This document shows positions 7,639 through 16,307 of a stretch of 64,000 nucleotides of DNA, one piece after another. The first letter of the stretch is position 1, and each line of letters starts with the position of its first letter. The DNA is taken from positions 151,084-215,083 of the forward strand of contig CANQVA010000002.1 of NCBI GenBank assembly GCA_947627175.1. The letters run 5' to 3'. A model generated the notes under the pieces. The model ran no database searches. It was not told the DNA's origin and saw nothing but the letters and a program-made list of their open reading frames with translations. The position numbers and the translations under genes are program-made. The DNA is from an uncultured Ruminococcus sp. GTDB lineage: Bacteria > Bacillota > Clostridia > Oscillospirales > Ruminococcaceae.

Positions 7639-10551
7639 CTATTCTTTCCTTTCTTCATTTATGTTTTTCTGCTTTCTTTCTATTTCGTCGTTTATGTCAT
7701 GATTGTACCACAGAAATGTATCACGTGGGTTTTCATGTTCATTGACAACTTCCCTGAAAGCGTTCATAATATTTCTTGTAACGGCATATGACGACGGAAG
7801 GACGGGTATTTCAATAAGTTCTTCACGCTGGTCAAAAAGACGTGAAAGTTCACTGTCAGACCATGAAAGACGTTTAAGTGCCTCAGTATTGGCAGTGTTG
7901 AAACGTCCCATTGTGCCGAGAAGTCCCTCAATCTGATTTCCGTATCTGACTTGTGTATCCGTATCCGTAAACCACTTTATAAACTTCCACGCATTTTCAA
8001 TATTTTCCGCTTTCCTGAAAATAACAGCTCCCGAAGTGTTTGAGTTGGCGGCATGGGAAAGAGTACCATTATTTTCAGTTGCGGGAACAGGACAGAAATT
8101 CCATAATCCTCTTATTTCGGGGGCAACATATGAAAGCTGATTAAAAAATGTATAGTCCGAAATAACAAGCGGATATTCACCGGTTCTGAAACGGCTGAAA
8201 GCGTCGTATGACTGTTCAAAACTGTATTCTGTATAAAAGTCCGTCCACTTTTCAAACGCCTCAACAGCAACAGACGAATCAAAAGAAGATTTTGTCATTT
8301 TCTGATTATAATAGTTAATTCCCCTCTGTAACAAAAGCAATGCAAAAGTATTACCTGTTTCCGTTGATGGTGAAATATCAGTGGACGGCAAAACAAGTCC
8401 GACAGACATATAATTCCTCTGAATCGAGGGGAGCATATCAATTAAATTTTCCCACGTTTCGGGCGGAGAAGTATAACCGAGTTCAGAAAGAATGTCAGTG
8501 CGGTAAAAAAGCATCGGAAAAGACTGTGTTATCGGCAAACCGTACACACCGCCGTTATATTCATAGTGGGTCATTGCATTTTCCTGAAAACGTTCTGTTA
8601 CTTCCTGATAGTCGCAAAACTGCGATACATCAACAAGCAGATTTCTTGACGCAAGGTTCACGGGATATTCTCCGCCCAAAAATAACGCCACGTCAGGAGC
8701 TTTTCCCGCAAGTGAAGCCTCAACTATACCGCCCGTCACAAGGCTTACAGAAACGGGAATGCCTGTATTCCGCATAAATTCGTCTGCCATTTCCTTTACT
8801 GTTTCTGCCTGCTCACGTCCGAGATTGACCCATACATTCAGTGCCTTTTCACCCGTAACATCGGAAAGCGTGGAATAGTCCTCAAAAAAAGAACCAAAAA
8901 AAGCCTTTATTCCGAACCATAGCGACTTGAAAAAATTGCCCTTGCATTTTGAAAAATCAATTCCCGACGTTGCAAATTCAATATAATCTATTTCAAGAGG
9001 CTGTTCACGGCATTCTCTTATCCATGACGAAACAGAAGTTATACTCTCTTTAATCTGCGAAAGATAAAGCGGAATTTTCAGCGGTTTTTTTATGCACTTG
9101 TCAAGAATTACAGTCATTCTTTCAATAACTGCCGCCTCTGAACCTGATGTTCCCGACAAACTTTCAATATCATTCTGAATATCTTTCAGTTCTGACGAAA
9201 TTTCCTTGAATCCGTCAATAAGTCCCGGAATTTTTTCATGCACGTAATAATCCGTGTACTTGTCGGGAGATACCCCGGTAATCATCAGAATTTTTCTGTA
9301 ATATGTATTGAGTTCGGAAATAATATCTTCAAGTTTGCGGACGGAATTGCCTATTTCACCCGGAACACATTCCATTGTTAAAGTATGGTCACAGTCTGCT
9401 GTAAGCCATATATAAATATTTTCGCCGTCCGATTCGGGAGAAGCAATATTCCAGTCATTGCCATAATAAAATTTAACCTGATTCAATTCTTCACATGGTA
9501 CTTGACCATCTAAATATATACGCCTGTTTGAGTAAAAACCTCTCATTTTATTTTGACGGTACTTTATACCGATTTTATACCAACCGTCATTTTTTATATC
9601 TTCTTTCTTTATAATCCATGTGGCACATTGCAACGATTTTTTCCAGCTTTCAGCACCAAAAGTATTATACACTACTTTTACGGGGTCAGACGGCGAAACA
9701 AGATAATCTGTATTATCATATGTCGGAAAAAGCGTTGAATCAGATTTATATACAGCGTTTTCGCCCTCTATTCTGAAAATGTTTTCAGGCGTTGAAAAAA
9801 TATCAGCAGATGCACTGTATTCACTGTATGAAGGCAGTTTTTCGGGATTATAGAATTTAAAGCTGTCAATTACAAATTCCGCTCTTTCAGATTTAAAAGC
9901 GATTTCATGTTTTCCCTTTTCCAGATAAAAAAATAGTGGTTCATTGAAAAGTCCGTCAATATCTTTAAAATCGCTGTTTTGCCACATTCCCTGCTGAACC
10001 TGCGGAGAACGCACTTGATTTCCGTGCGAATCCGTGTATATATCTTTTTCATTGACCCATACTCTATTAAGAGTTATGCGTGAAGCCGTATCATACGGAA
10101 CTTTGCCGTCAATACTCATAGAAAATTCTATTGCAGAACTGTCTGATTCAAGCGGAAAATAAGTCATATTAACGCAGTAAATTCCCGTTTCCTCAACTTC
10201 TATATTATAGGAAATATTTCCGTTTCTGCTTTTCCATATAAGCACATTATTTTTCATTCCGTAACTGCCTTCTGAAAAATCTCCGTTTTCAGTTGAAATA
10301 AATTCAGTACCGATAATTTCAATAACCTTGTCGGGGCGTTTTTCCATGCAGTACAAATCATAATATTTACTGTAAGAAATTATATCTGTATCTTCTGTAT
10401 CAATACGGTAATAGTCTTTACACATAGCCGAAAATGTTTCATCTGATACTTGAAAATTTTCCGCAAAAGCTGACATTAAACCATTTCCGCAAAAAACGGC
10501 AAACGACATCAGACACGACAACAGGATAAAAAAGTATTTCTTTATCAACAT
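7639..10551 (-). CDS. Large extracellular solute-binding protein with N-terminal beta-sandwich modules
   Basis: The ORF track starts at 10617. That start lies within the promoter (TTGACA at 10612-10617, TATACT at 10589-10594), so the real start is the ATG at 10551, four bases after AGGTGA, giving 970 residues. A signal peptide ends near SAFA/EN; no good lipobox is present. Two aromatic-rich beta-sandwich-like regions follow (roughly residues 40-240 and 270-400), then a helical linker with possible coiled coil (about 405-520). A family-1 type solute-binding domain occupies about 590-950 (ALNVWVNLGREQAETVKEMADEF, YGLPITQSFPMLFYRTDIL). It would capture sugars for the permeases encoded downstream. 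Being roughly twice the usual length, it may bind polymer with the N-terminal modules. Confidence 0.85.
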   Translation of the reverse strand: MLIKKYFFILLSCLMSFAVFCGNGLMSAFAENFQVSDETFSAMCKDYYRIDTEDTDIISYSKYYDLYCMEKRPDKVIEIIGTEFISTENGDFSEGSYGMKNNVLIWKSRNGNISYNIEVEETGIYCVNMTYFPLESDSSAIEFSMSIDGKVPYDTASRITLNRVWVNEKDIYTDSHGNQVRSPQVQQGMWQNSDFKDIDGLFNEPLFFYLEKGKHEIAFKSERAEFVIDSFKFYNPEKLPSYSEYSASADIFSTPENIFRIEGENAVYKSDSTLFPTYDNTDYLVSPSDPVKVVYNTFGAESWKKSLQCATWIIKKEDIKNDGWYKIGIKYRQNKMRGFYSNRRIYLDGQVPCEELNQVKFYYGNDWNIASPESDGENIYIWLTADCDHTLTMECVPGEIGNSVRKLEDIISELNTYYRKILMITGVSPDKYTDYYVHEKIPGLIDGFKEISSELKDIQNDIESLSGTSGSEAAVIERMTVILDKCIKKPLKIPLYLSQIKESITSVSSWIRECREQPLEIDYIEFATSGIDFSKCKGNFFKSLWFGIKAFFGSFFEDYSTLSDVTGEKALNVWVNLGREQAETVKEMADEFMRNTGIPVSVSLVTGGIVEASLAGKAPDVALFLGGEYPVNLASRNLLVDVSQFCDYQEVTERFQENAMTHYEYNGGVYGLPITQSFPMLFYRTDILSELGYTSPPETWENLIDMLPSIQRNYMSVGLVLPSTDISPSTETGNTFALLLLQRGINYYNQKMTKSSFDSSVAVEAFEKWTDFYTEYSFEQSYDAFSRFRTGEYPLVISDYTFFNQLSYVAPEIRGLWNFCPVPATENNGTLSHAANSNTSGAVIFRKAENIENAWKFIKWFTDTDTQVRYGNQIEGLLGTMGRFNTANTEALKRLSWSDSELSRLFDQREELIEIPVLPSSYAVTRNIMNAFREVVNEHENPRDTFLWYNHDINDEIERKQKNINEERKE

Positions 10552-10588
10552 CAAATCACCTGCATAACGTTTTATATCCACTAAAACA

Positions 10589-10617
10589 AGTATAACAATT
10601 TTCTTACTGACTGTCAA
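10589..10617 (-). promoter_or_regulatory. Promoter of the sugar-uptake operon
   Basis: On the minus strand, TTGACA (10617-10612) and TATACT (10594-10589) are separated by exactly 17 bases. Transcription would start near 10582, about 30 bases before the reassigned ATG at 10551. The promoter lies inside the ORF-track version of the gene, which argues against that longer start. Confidence 0.85.
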
Positions 10618-10762
10618 GAATTATTATAATATAAAAATTAAAATATTTTTCAATAAAAATAGATTAAATATTTTTTCATTGCTGAAATTTGTATATTTTC
10701 AATAACAATTATTTCTATTTTGATATAAGAAATAACATATTATATAATTTTTTATAAAACTA

Positions 10763-10814
10763 TTGACAAATGGTAATTTTTATGATATCATAATGATATC
10801 ACATTGTGACAATA
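10763..10814 (+). promoter_or_regulatory. Promoter and palindromic operator candidate upstream of the NatAB-like exporter
   Basis: TTGACA (10763-10768) is followed after 17 bases by TATCAT (10786-10791). Two copies of the palindrome TGATATCA (10783-10790 and 10794-10801) overlap and follow the -10 region. A further palindrome ATTGT-G-ACAAT (10803-10813) follows. Such symmetric sites over a promoter usually bind a dimeric repressor; no regulator gene is adjacent, so the protein is unknown. Confidence 0.5.
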
Positions 10815-10835
10815 TTATTAAAGGAGTAAATTTAT

Positions 10836-11576
10836 ATGGAAAAAGTCCTTGAAGTAAAGGGACTTACCAAGCAATATACAAAAGTACTTGCTGTGGATAA
10901 CGTTTCTTTCGATATAGGCGAGGGGGAAATATTCGCCCTTATAGGCCCTAACGGTGCCGGAAAAACTACTACAATAAGAATGATTTCAACACTTCTGAAA
11001 TCAACTTCCGGCGATGCTGTTATAGCAGGTTACAGCATAAACAAAGAACCAGAAAAAGTAAGGGAATATATTACATATTTGCCCGATGAAGCAGGTGCTT
11101 ATAAAAATATGACCGGTACAAACTATCTTAAATTTATGGCTGGTCTTTTTTACACCGACCCGAATAAAATTATTGAATGCGTGAACCGTGCAAAAGAAAT
11201 ATGCGGACTTGGCGAAAGACTTAACGACAAAATAGGCAGTTACAGCAGAGGCATGATAAGAAAACTCCTTCTTTCAAGAGCTGTTATGACAAAGCCTAAA
11301 CTTGCTATACTTGACGAACCGACAAGCGGTCTCGATGTATTGAATGCAATTGAAATAAGGAAGATGATAAAAAAACTCGCAAGTGAAGAAAAAATGTCAT
11401 TCCTGCTTTCGTCACACAATATGCTTGAAATTGAATTTGTTTCTGACCGTGTGGGAATTATTGCAAAAGGTCATCTTATGGTTACGGGTACGGGTGAAGA
11501 ACTCAAACAACGTTACAATGCATTGAATCTTGAAGAAGTTTTTGAAAGGGTGGTGATTGAAAATGAAATTCATTAA
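10836..11576 (+). CDS. ABC exporter ATP-binding protein, NatA-like
   Basis: The 246-residue ATPase has Walker A GPNGAGKTT (residues 37-45), a non-standard signature YSRGM (about 138) in place of LSGGQ, Walker B LAILDEP followed by the D-loop TSGLD, and a switch histidine in SSHNM. The spacing and the C-terminal region EVFERVVIE fit the NatA/CcmA branch, whose members energise export of Na+, drugs or peptides. AAAGGAG lies upstream of the ATG. The gene overlaps the permease gene, so the two are co-translated. The degenerate signature is common in this branch and is not taken as loss of function. Confidence 0.93.
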   Translation: MEKVLEVKGLTKQYTKVLAVDNVSFDIGEGEIFALIGPNGAGKTTTIRMISTLLKSTSGDAVIAGYSINKEPEKVREYITYLPDEAGAYKNMTGTNYLKFMAGLFYTDPNKIIECVNRAKEICGLGERLNDKIGSYSRGMIRKLLLSRAVMTKPKLAILDEPTSGLDVLNAIEIRKMIKKLASEEKMSFLLSSHNMLEIEFVSDRVGIIAKGHLMVTGTGEELKQRYNALNLEEVFERVVIENEIH

Positions 11577-12888
11577 CCTGCTTCAAAAAGAACTCAAAGA
11601 ACTTATAAATGCACAAATGATAGCAAGTCTTGTCTTAATAATGGCAATACTAATGTTTGTCGGCAACATAACTCAGAATGCCATTGATGACACAATAGAA
11701 GAAAACAACAACCCCAAAATCAATATAAGTGACCGTGATGACACAGATTTTACAAAAAGCCTTATAGAAACACTCAGAAGTACAGGGGCAGAAGTTAAAG
11801 AATTTGACACAGAGGGTGACGGCTATGCCGATATTCTTAAAAATAATGACATAAAAAATCTCGTCATTCTTCCTGAAGGATTAACTGAAACAATTGAAAA
11901 AAATGAACGCCCGCAAATTATTACAGTTTCAAGAATGACATCAGCGGCGGCAATGTCAAATATTTCAACAGGAAATTCAGGTGCAGTTGAATTGATTCAG
12001 AAAAGTATCGCCGATACTATCGCAGAAAGTTCAGGAATTACTACAGAAGAACTTGAACTTATAGAAAATCCCATAACATTGCAGGATAATACAGTTGTTG
12101 ATGATAAATCCGCCGAAATTTCCGTTAATAGTATAGTAAATAAAGTAATGATGCAGAATACAATTCTTCCGATTATTGTATTTCTTCTTATCATGATGAC
12201 TTCACAATCGCTTATCAGTTCAATTTCAAATGAAAAAATTGATAAAACACTTGAAACACTTCTTTCGTCGCCTGTATCAAGAACATCAATTATAACTGCA
12301 AAAATGCTTGCCGCCGCTGTTGTGGCACTTATCAATGCCGCCGCTTTCATGGTAGGATTTTCAAAATTTTTAAAAGGTGCATCGGCTGATGCAATAAGCG
12401 GTGTTGTATCAGATACTATGGGCGTTGACGAAGCTATAGAACAACTCGGTCTTTCATTGTCAGTCGGTGACTATATACTTGTCGGATTACAACTTTTCCT
12501 TACAATTATGATATGTCTTTCAGTTTCAATCATGCTGGGAGCGTTAGTCAATGATACAAAATCTTCACAGACTGTTATTATGCCTATTATAATTCTTGCA
12601 ATGGTTCCCTATATTATTTCAATGATATCAGATATAAATACTCTCCCTATGGCAATAAGAATTATTGTGTATGCTATACCGTTTACACACACATTTTCAG
12701 GAATATCAAATCTCATGTTCGGAAATAACACTATTTTCATATGCGGTCTTATATATCAGATAGTCATATTTTTTGTATGTATGTTCTTTGCCCTCCGTCT
12801 TTTCAATTCAGACAAAATTCTCACTATCTCCCTGAATCTCGGTGCAAAGTCAAAATATAACAGAAAAAAAGAAAAAACAAAAGATTAA
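11563..12888 (+). CDS. ABC-2 type exporter permease, NatB-like
   Basis: The ORF-track start (TTG, 11557) gives MKMKFIN. The ATG two codons later (11563) is better placed, about seven bases after GGTGGTG, and gives 441 residues. The layout is that of NatB/YhaP permeases: one N-terminal membrane helix (about residues 20-40), a large extracytoplasmic domain (45-205), then five or six helices. The IDKTLETLLSSPVSRTSIITAKMLAA segment is the conserved coupling loop of ABC-2 exporters. It forms a two-gene exporter with the overlapping ATPase. The substrate is unknown; Na+, a lipopeptide antibiotic or a peptide are possible. Confidence 0.9.
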   Translation: MKFINLLQKELKELINAQMIASLVLIMAILMFVGNITQNAIDDTIEENNNPKINISDRDDTDFTKSLIETLRSTGAEVKEFDTEGDGYADILKNNDIKNLVILPEGLTETIEKNERPQIITVSRMTSAAAMSNISTGNSGAVELIQKSIADTIAESSGITTEELELIENPITLQDNTVVDDKSAEISVNSIVNKVMMQNTILPIIVFLLIMMTSQSLISSISNEKIDKTLETLLSSPVSRTSIITAKMLAAAVVALINAAAFMVGFSKFLKGASADAISGVVSDTMGVDEAIEQLGLSLSVGDYILVGLQLFLTIMICLSVSIMLGALVNDTKSSQTVIMPIIILAMVPYIISMISDINTLPMAIRIIVYAIPFTHTFSGISNLMFGNNTIFICGLIYQIVIFFVCMFFALRLFNSDKILTISLNLGAKSKYNRKKEKTKD

Positions 12889-12895
12889 CAGAAAC

Positions 12896-12925
12896 GGACG
12901 TTCAGAAAATGAACGTCCATTTTTT
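12896..12925 (+). terminator. Rho-independent terminator after the NatAB-like exporter
   Basis: A perfect eight-base-pair stem GGACGTTC / GAACGTCC with a seven-base loop is followed by ATTTTTT. It ends the exporter operon just before the convergent glycosyltransferase gene. Confidence 0.9.
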
Positions 12926-12932
12926 CATGTCA

Positions 12933-13925
12933 TTATTTATTATTTTTATCGTTGATAAATTCCGCACCTGTTTCATTCAGAAAATCAGCAACAATAAAGC
13001 GTGGTCTTTGCTTTACTTCTGCATAAATTTTACCGATATATTCGCCGATTATTCCAAGACAAAGAAGCTGCAATCCGCCTATAAGCCATATTGAACACAT
13101 AGTGCTTGACCAGCCGCCGACAGATAAGCCGGCAATTTTAACAATAAAACTCCATATGAATGCTATAATGCTAACTACAAACATTACAAAGCCGAGTGAA
13201 GTTATAAGTTTAAGCGGTTTTGTGCTGAATGAAGTTATTCCGTTTACAGCAAATGAAACCATTTTTTTCAGTGGATACTTGCTTTCACCTGCAAAGCGTT
13301 CATGGCGTTCATAATAGACATTGCAGCTCTGAAAACCAATAAGCGGTATCATTCCACGCAAAAAAAGATTTACTTCTTTAAAATTTGCGAGTTCATTCAA
13401 TACACGACTGCTCATAAGGCGAAAATCCGCATGATTATAAACAACATCCGCACCCATTATTTTCATGAATTTATAAAAGCCCTCTGCTGTGAATTTCTTG
13501 AAAAAAGTATCGGTTTTTCTTGCACTCCTTACACCGTAAACAACTTGATTTCCTTCGTAATATTTTTTTACCATAGCATCAATAGTATTTATATCGTCCT
13601 GCAAATCAGCATCCATAGTTATAGCCATATCGCATATATCTTTTACAGTCATAAGACCGGCAAGCACGGCGTTCTGATGACCGCTGTTTTTGGCGAGGTT
13701 TATCCCTGAAAAAAAATGCGGATATTCCTTGTGAAGTTCCTGAATAATTGACCATGTACTGTCCTTTGAACCGTCATTCACAAATACAATTCTACTTTCG
13801 GAGGAAATAAGATTCTGCTTAATAAGCGTTTCATATTTTTCTTTTAATTGCCTTGCCGTTTCATGCAGAACTTCCTCTTCATTGTAACATGGAACGACCA
13901 TATATAAAATTTCCGGCATATTCAT
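12933..13925 (-). CDS. Family 2 glycosyltransferase, GtrB/DPM1-like (polyprenyl-phosphate sugar synthase)
   Basis: The N-terminal GT-A domain shows VPCYNEEEV, VNDGSKDSTW and ITMDADLQDD (the metal-binding D-x-D region), plus the FRLMSSRV and RGMIPLIGF motifs. Two C-terminal membrane helices (about residues 230-255 and 270-295) end in EYIGKIYAEVKQRP. This is the standard layout of the GtrB/YfdH/CsbB group, which loads a hexose from a nucleotide sugar onto undecaprenyl phosphate for cell-envelope decoration. The ORF track begins at a TTG (13934) that sits only about three bases after AGAGGA. The ATG at 13925, about 12 bases after it, is preferred, though the choice is uncertain. No flippase or GT-C partner is adjacent. 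Confidence 0.88.
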   Translation of the reverse strand: MNMPEILYMVVPCYNEEEVLHETARQLKEKYETLIKQNLISSESRIVFVNDGSKDSTWSIIQELHKEYPHFFSGINLAKNSGHQNAVLAGLMTVKDICDMAITMDADLQDDINTIDAMVKKYYEGNQVVYGVRSARKTDTFFKKFTAEGFYKFMKIMGADVVYNHADFRLMSSRVLNELANFKEVNLFLRGMIPLIGFQSCNVYYERHERFAGESKYPLKKMVSFAVNGITSFSTKPLKLITSLGFVMFVVSIIAFIWSFIVKIAGLSVGGWSSTMCSIWLIGGLQLLCLGIIGEYIGKIYAEVKQRPRFIVADFLNETGAEFINDKNNK

Positions 13926-14074
13926 TGATATCAACAGTCCTCTTTTTACTGATTATTTTTTCTCTATTATACCATACTACACATGAAACGTCAATATTTC
14001 ATTGAAATTTTCGCATTTTTCTCACATATAAATTATTCATGAAAATTTTTGTGCAAAAAATTATAAAATAACTC

Positions 14075-14103
14075 TTGACAAAACCAAAACTTTATGTTAT
14101 AAT
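14075..14103 (+). promoter_or_regulatory. Consensus promoter of the SRP RNA gene
   Basis: TTGACA (14075-14080) and TATAAT (14098-14103) are both perfect consensus hexamers with a 17-base spacer, as expected for a stable-RNA gene. It probably also supplies some transcription into dnaX. Confidence 0.95.
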
Positions 14104-14107
14104 GTGA

Positions 14108-14131
14108 AACAGAGCATATGTCTGCTCTGTT
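14108..14131 (+). other. 5' leader hairpin of the SRP RNA transcript
   Basis: AACAGAGCA / TGCTCTGTT forms a perfect nine-base-pair stem with a six-base loop. It starts almost at the expected transcription start and lies about 14 bases before the SRP RNA stem. No T-run follows, so it is not a terminator. It could protect or direct processing of the precursor. Confidence 0.6.
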
Positions 14132-14144
14132 ATTTCAGAAATGA

Positions 14145-14276
14145 AATTCCGGAATATAGATGTGCGGGCCCTGTGCAACAAGACCCCGTGAACCATGTCA
14201 GGCGGGAGACCGAGCAGCATTAAGCGGATTGTTTTGTGTGCCGCAGTAAGCCTGCACATCTATGTGCCGGAATTTT
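14145..14276 (+). ncRNA. ffs: Signal recognition particle RNA, small bacterial type (4.5S-like)
   Basis: A long helix closes the ends: AATTCCGGAATATAGATGTGC pairs with GCACATCTATGTGCCGGAATT. The conserved domain-IV tip is present, with ACCATGTCAGG on one side and GAGCAGCA on the other, the Ffh-binding internal loops. At about 130 bases there is no room for an Alu domain, so this is the short form and not the about 270-base form of Bacillus. The RNA binds Ffh and targets membrane and secreted proteins to the translocon. The position directly upstream of dnaX is the usual one in Firmicutes. The 3' end runs into a T-rich stretch (TTTTTTCTTG) that could terminate part of the transcripts. Exact ends are estimated from the pairing. 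Confidence 0.95.
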
Positions 14277-14321
14277 TTCTTGTAAAACTCCCCCATAAAT
14301 ATAATGAAAGGAAACAGTCTG

Positions 14322-15935
14322 ATGTATAAGGCACTCTATCGTAAATGGCGACCCATGACTTTTGATGACGTTATATCACAACAACATATAACAGATACCC
14401 TTAAAAATCAGATTACAGGCGGAAAAACGGCTCATGCATATCTTTTCACGGGTTCAAGGGGAACAGGTAAAACTACTTGTGCAAGAATACTTGCAAAGGC
14501 TGTAAGCTGTCGTAATATGAAAAACGGCAACCCTTGTCTTGAATGTGACATATGCCGTGATGCTGACAACGGCTCTCTTACCGATATAGTGGAAATTGAT
14601 GCGGCTTCAAATAACGGTGTTGACGATATACGTGAATTGCGTGAAGGTGCTGTATATACCCCTGAAAGAAGTGCATACAAGATATATATAATAGATGAAG
14701 TTCATATGCTTTCAACAAGTGCATTCAACGCTCTGTTGAAAATTATGGAAGAACCGCCTTCATATGTTATGTTTATCCTTGCAACAACTGAAATTCACAA
14801 AGTCCCGGCGACTATTGCTTCACGTTGTCAAAGATATGATTTCAGAAGAATACGCCCGGAAGATATTGCATCAAGGCTTGAATATATCGCTGAACAGGAA
14901 AAACTCACCCTTACAAAAGATGGTGCTTCACTTATTGCAAAACTTGCCGACGGCGGTATGCGTGATGCTATATCACTGCTTGACCAATGTTCAGTATGTG
15001 CCGAAACGATAAACGCCGAAACAGTTTCAAATGCGGCAGGTATTGCAGGACGTGACTATCTGTATGAAATTCTTTATGCTGTTTTTTCTTGTGACACGGC
15101 AAAGGCTCTTTCAGTTACGGGAAATTTGTATGATATGTCAAAAGACCTCACAAGACTTTGTGAAGAACTTATAAATCAACTTAGAAATATCATGCTTATT
15201 CAGGTTTCACCGCAGACCGCACGTAATCTTATTGTATGTATGCCCGAAGAAATGGAAAAGCTGAATGACCTCGCACAGAAAACTACTCTTGAAAAAATTA
15301 TGGACAGCCTTTCTGTTTTGCAAAAATGCCGTGAAAATATGTCAAAAGTCATGAACAGGCGTGTTGAATTTGAAATGACACTTATAAAACTTTGCGGAAA
15401 TAAAAATAATACTCCGCAGGCTATTGACAATTCTGAAATTTATGATAAAATAAAACAGTTGGAGAATAAGCTGAATTCTGTTTCCGCCGGAAATTATTCA
15501 AACACCGTGCGGAAAGCTCAACCTGAAATTCTCACTGCCACAAGTCCCGCCCCTGATGCTGAACCCGTCCCGAATGTGGATATAGGAAAACTTAAAAATG
15601 ATGACATGATTCAATGTTCACGGTGGGAAGAAATAATTGAAATCCTTAAAACAGTAAAACCCGACCTTGCAGCTGCCCTTGAAGGTTCATATGCACTCAC
15701 AGCAGGCAATGTAATTTTCATTACAGCAGTAAACCGCTTTTTTATGCAGATATTCAAAAAAAACAAGGATTATGCACTTACACTCGGTGATACTATAAAT
15801 AAGGTTCTCGGACAGCGATATGCCATAAAGGCACGATGTGCAACAAGCATTGAAGAACAGAAAAGTATGGCTGAAAAACTTATTCAGAAAGCAAATGCCA
15901 ACGGCATTGAAACGGCTGTTGACAATAATCAATAA
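14322..15935 (+). CDS. dnaX: DNA polymerase III subunit gamma/tau
   Basis: The ORF-track ATG at 14304 has no ribosome-binding site. The ATG at 14322 follows AAAGGA by nine bases and gives MYKALYRKWRPMTFDDVISQ, the family's canonical start (537 residues). The clamp-loader AAA+ ATPase shows Walker A GSRGTGKTT, the four-cysteine zinc site CRNMKNGNPCLECDIC, Walker B IIDEVHML and the SRC arginine-finger motif ASRCQRYDFRR. The oligomerisation domain and a low-complexity linker follow (about residues 370-430). The last 110 residues are the tau-like tail that contacts the polymerase. It loads the sliding clamp at the replication fork. It is followed by ybaB and recR, the usual operon. Confidence 0.98.
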   Translation: MYKALYRKWRPMTFDDVISQQHITDTLKNQITGGKTAHAYLFTGSRGTGKTTCARILAKAVSCRNMKNGNPCLECDICRDADNGSLTDIVEIDAASNNGVDDIRELREGAVYTPERSAYKIYIIDEVHMLSTSAFNALLKIMEEPPSYVMFILATTEIHKVPATIASRCQRYDFRRIRPEDIASRLEYIAEQEKLTLTKDGASLIAKLADGGMRDAISLLDQCSVCAETINAETVSNAAGIAGRDYLYEILYAVFSCDTAKALSVTGNLYDMSKDLTRLCEELINQLRNIMLIQVSPQTARNLIVCMPEEMEKLNDLAQKTTLEKIMDSLSVLQKCRENMSKVMNRRVEFEMTLIKLCGNKNNTPQAIDNSEIYDKIKQLENKLNSVSAGNYSNTVRKAQPEILTATSPAPDAEPVPNVDIGKLKNDDMIQCSRWEEIIEILKTVKPDLAAALEGSYALTAGNVIFITAVNRFFMQIFKKNKDYALTLGDTINKVLGQRYAIKARCATSIEEQKSMAEKLIQKANANGIETAVDNNQ

Positions 15936-15959
15936 AACTAATTTAAAGGAGATTTAAGA

Positions 15960-16307
15960 ATGAAAGCAAGAATACCAAAAAATGTGGGCGGAAGTGCCCA
16001 AAACATGAACCAGATGATTAAACAGGCTCAGAAAATGCAGGATCAAATTACCGAACTTCAGGAAAGTATCGAAGAGAGAGAATTTTCTGCTACAGCAGGC
16101 GGTGGTGCTGTTGAGGTTGTTATCAACGGAAAGAAAAACATCAAGTCCCTTACTATCAAGCCCGAAGTAGTTGACCCCGAAGATATTGATATGCTCCAGG
16201 ATTTAATCATCAGTGCAGTAAATGAAGCTGTAAATAATGTAGAATCAACTACAGAATCCGAAATGAGTAAGATTACCGGCGGTGTCGCAATACCGGGATT
16301 ATTCTAA
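15960..16307 (+). CDS. YbaB/EbfC family nucleoid-associated protein
   Basis: The 115-residue protein carries the family signature of an N-terminal helix rich in Q, M and K (MNQMIKQAQKMQDQI) and the core EFSATAGGGAVEVVINGKKNIKSLTIKPEVVDPEDIDMLQDLIISAVNEA. YbaB/EbfC dimers bind DNA non-specifically and are almost always encoded between dnaX and recR, as here. GGAG precedes the ATG, 24 bases after dnaX. The stop abuts the recR start with no gap. Confidence 0.96.
   Translation: MKARIPKNVGGSAQNMNQMIKQAQKMQDQITELQESIEEREFSATAGGGAVEVVINGKKNIKSLTIKPEVVDPEDIDMLQDLIISAVNEAVNNVESTTESEMSKITGGVAIPGLF

Noticed and set aside
8340-8777. 145-residue plus-strand ORF
   Set aside because: It runs antisense to the solute-binding protein, whose frame shows continuous homology-like motifs. 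The composition is typical of a shadow frame.
10552-10617. Longer start for the solute-binding protein
   Set aside because: This segment contains the promoter (TTGACA-17-TATACT) and has no ribosome-binding site upstream.
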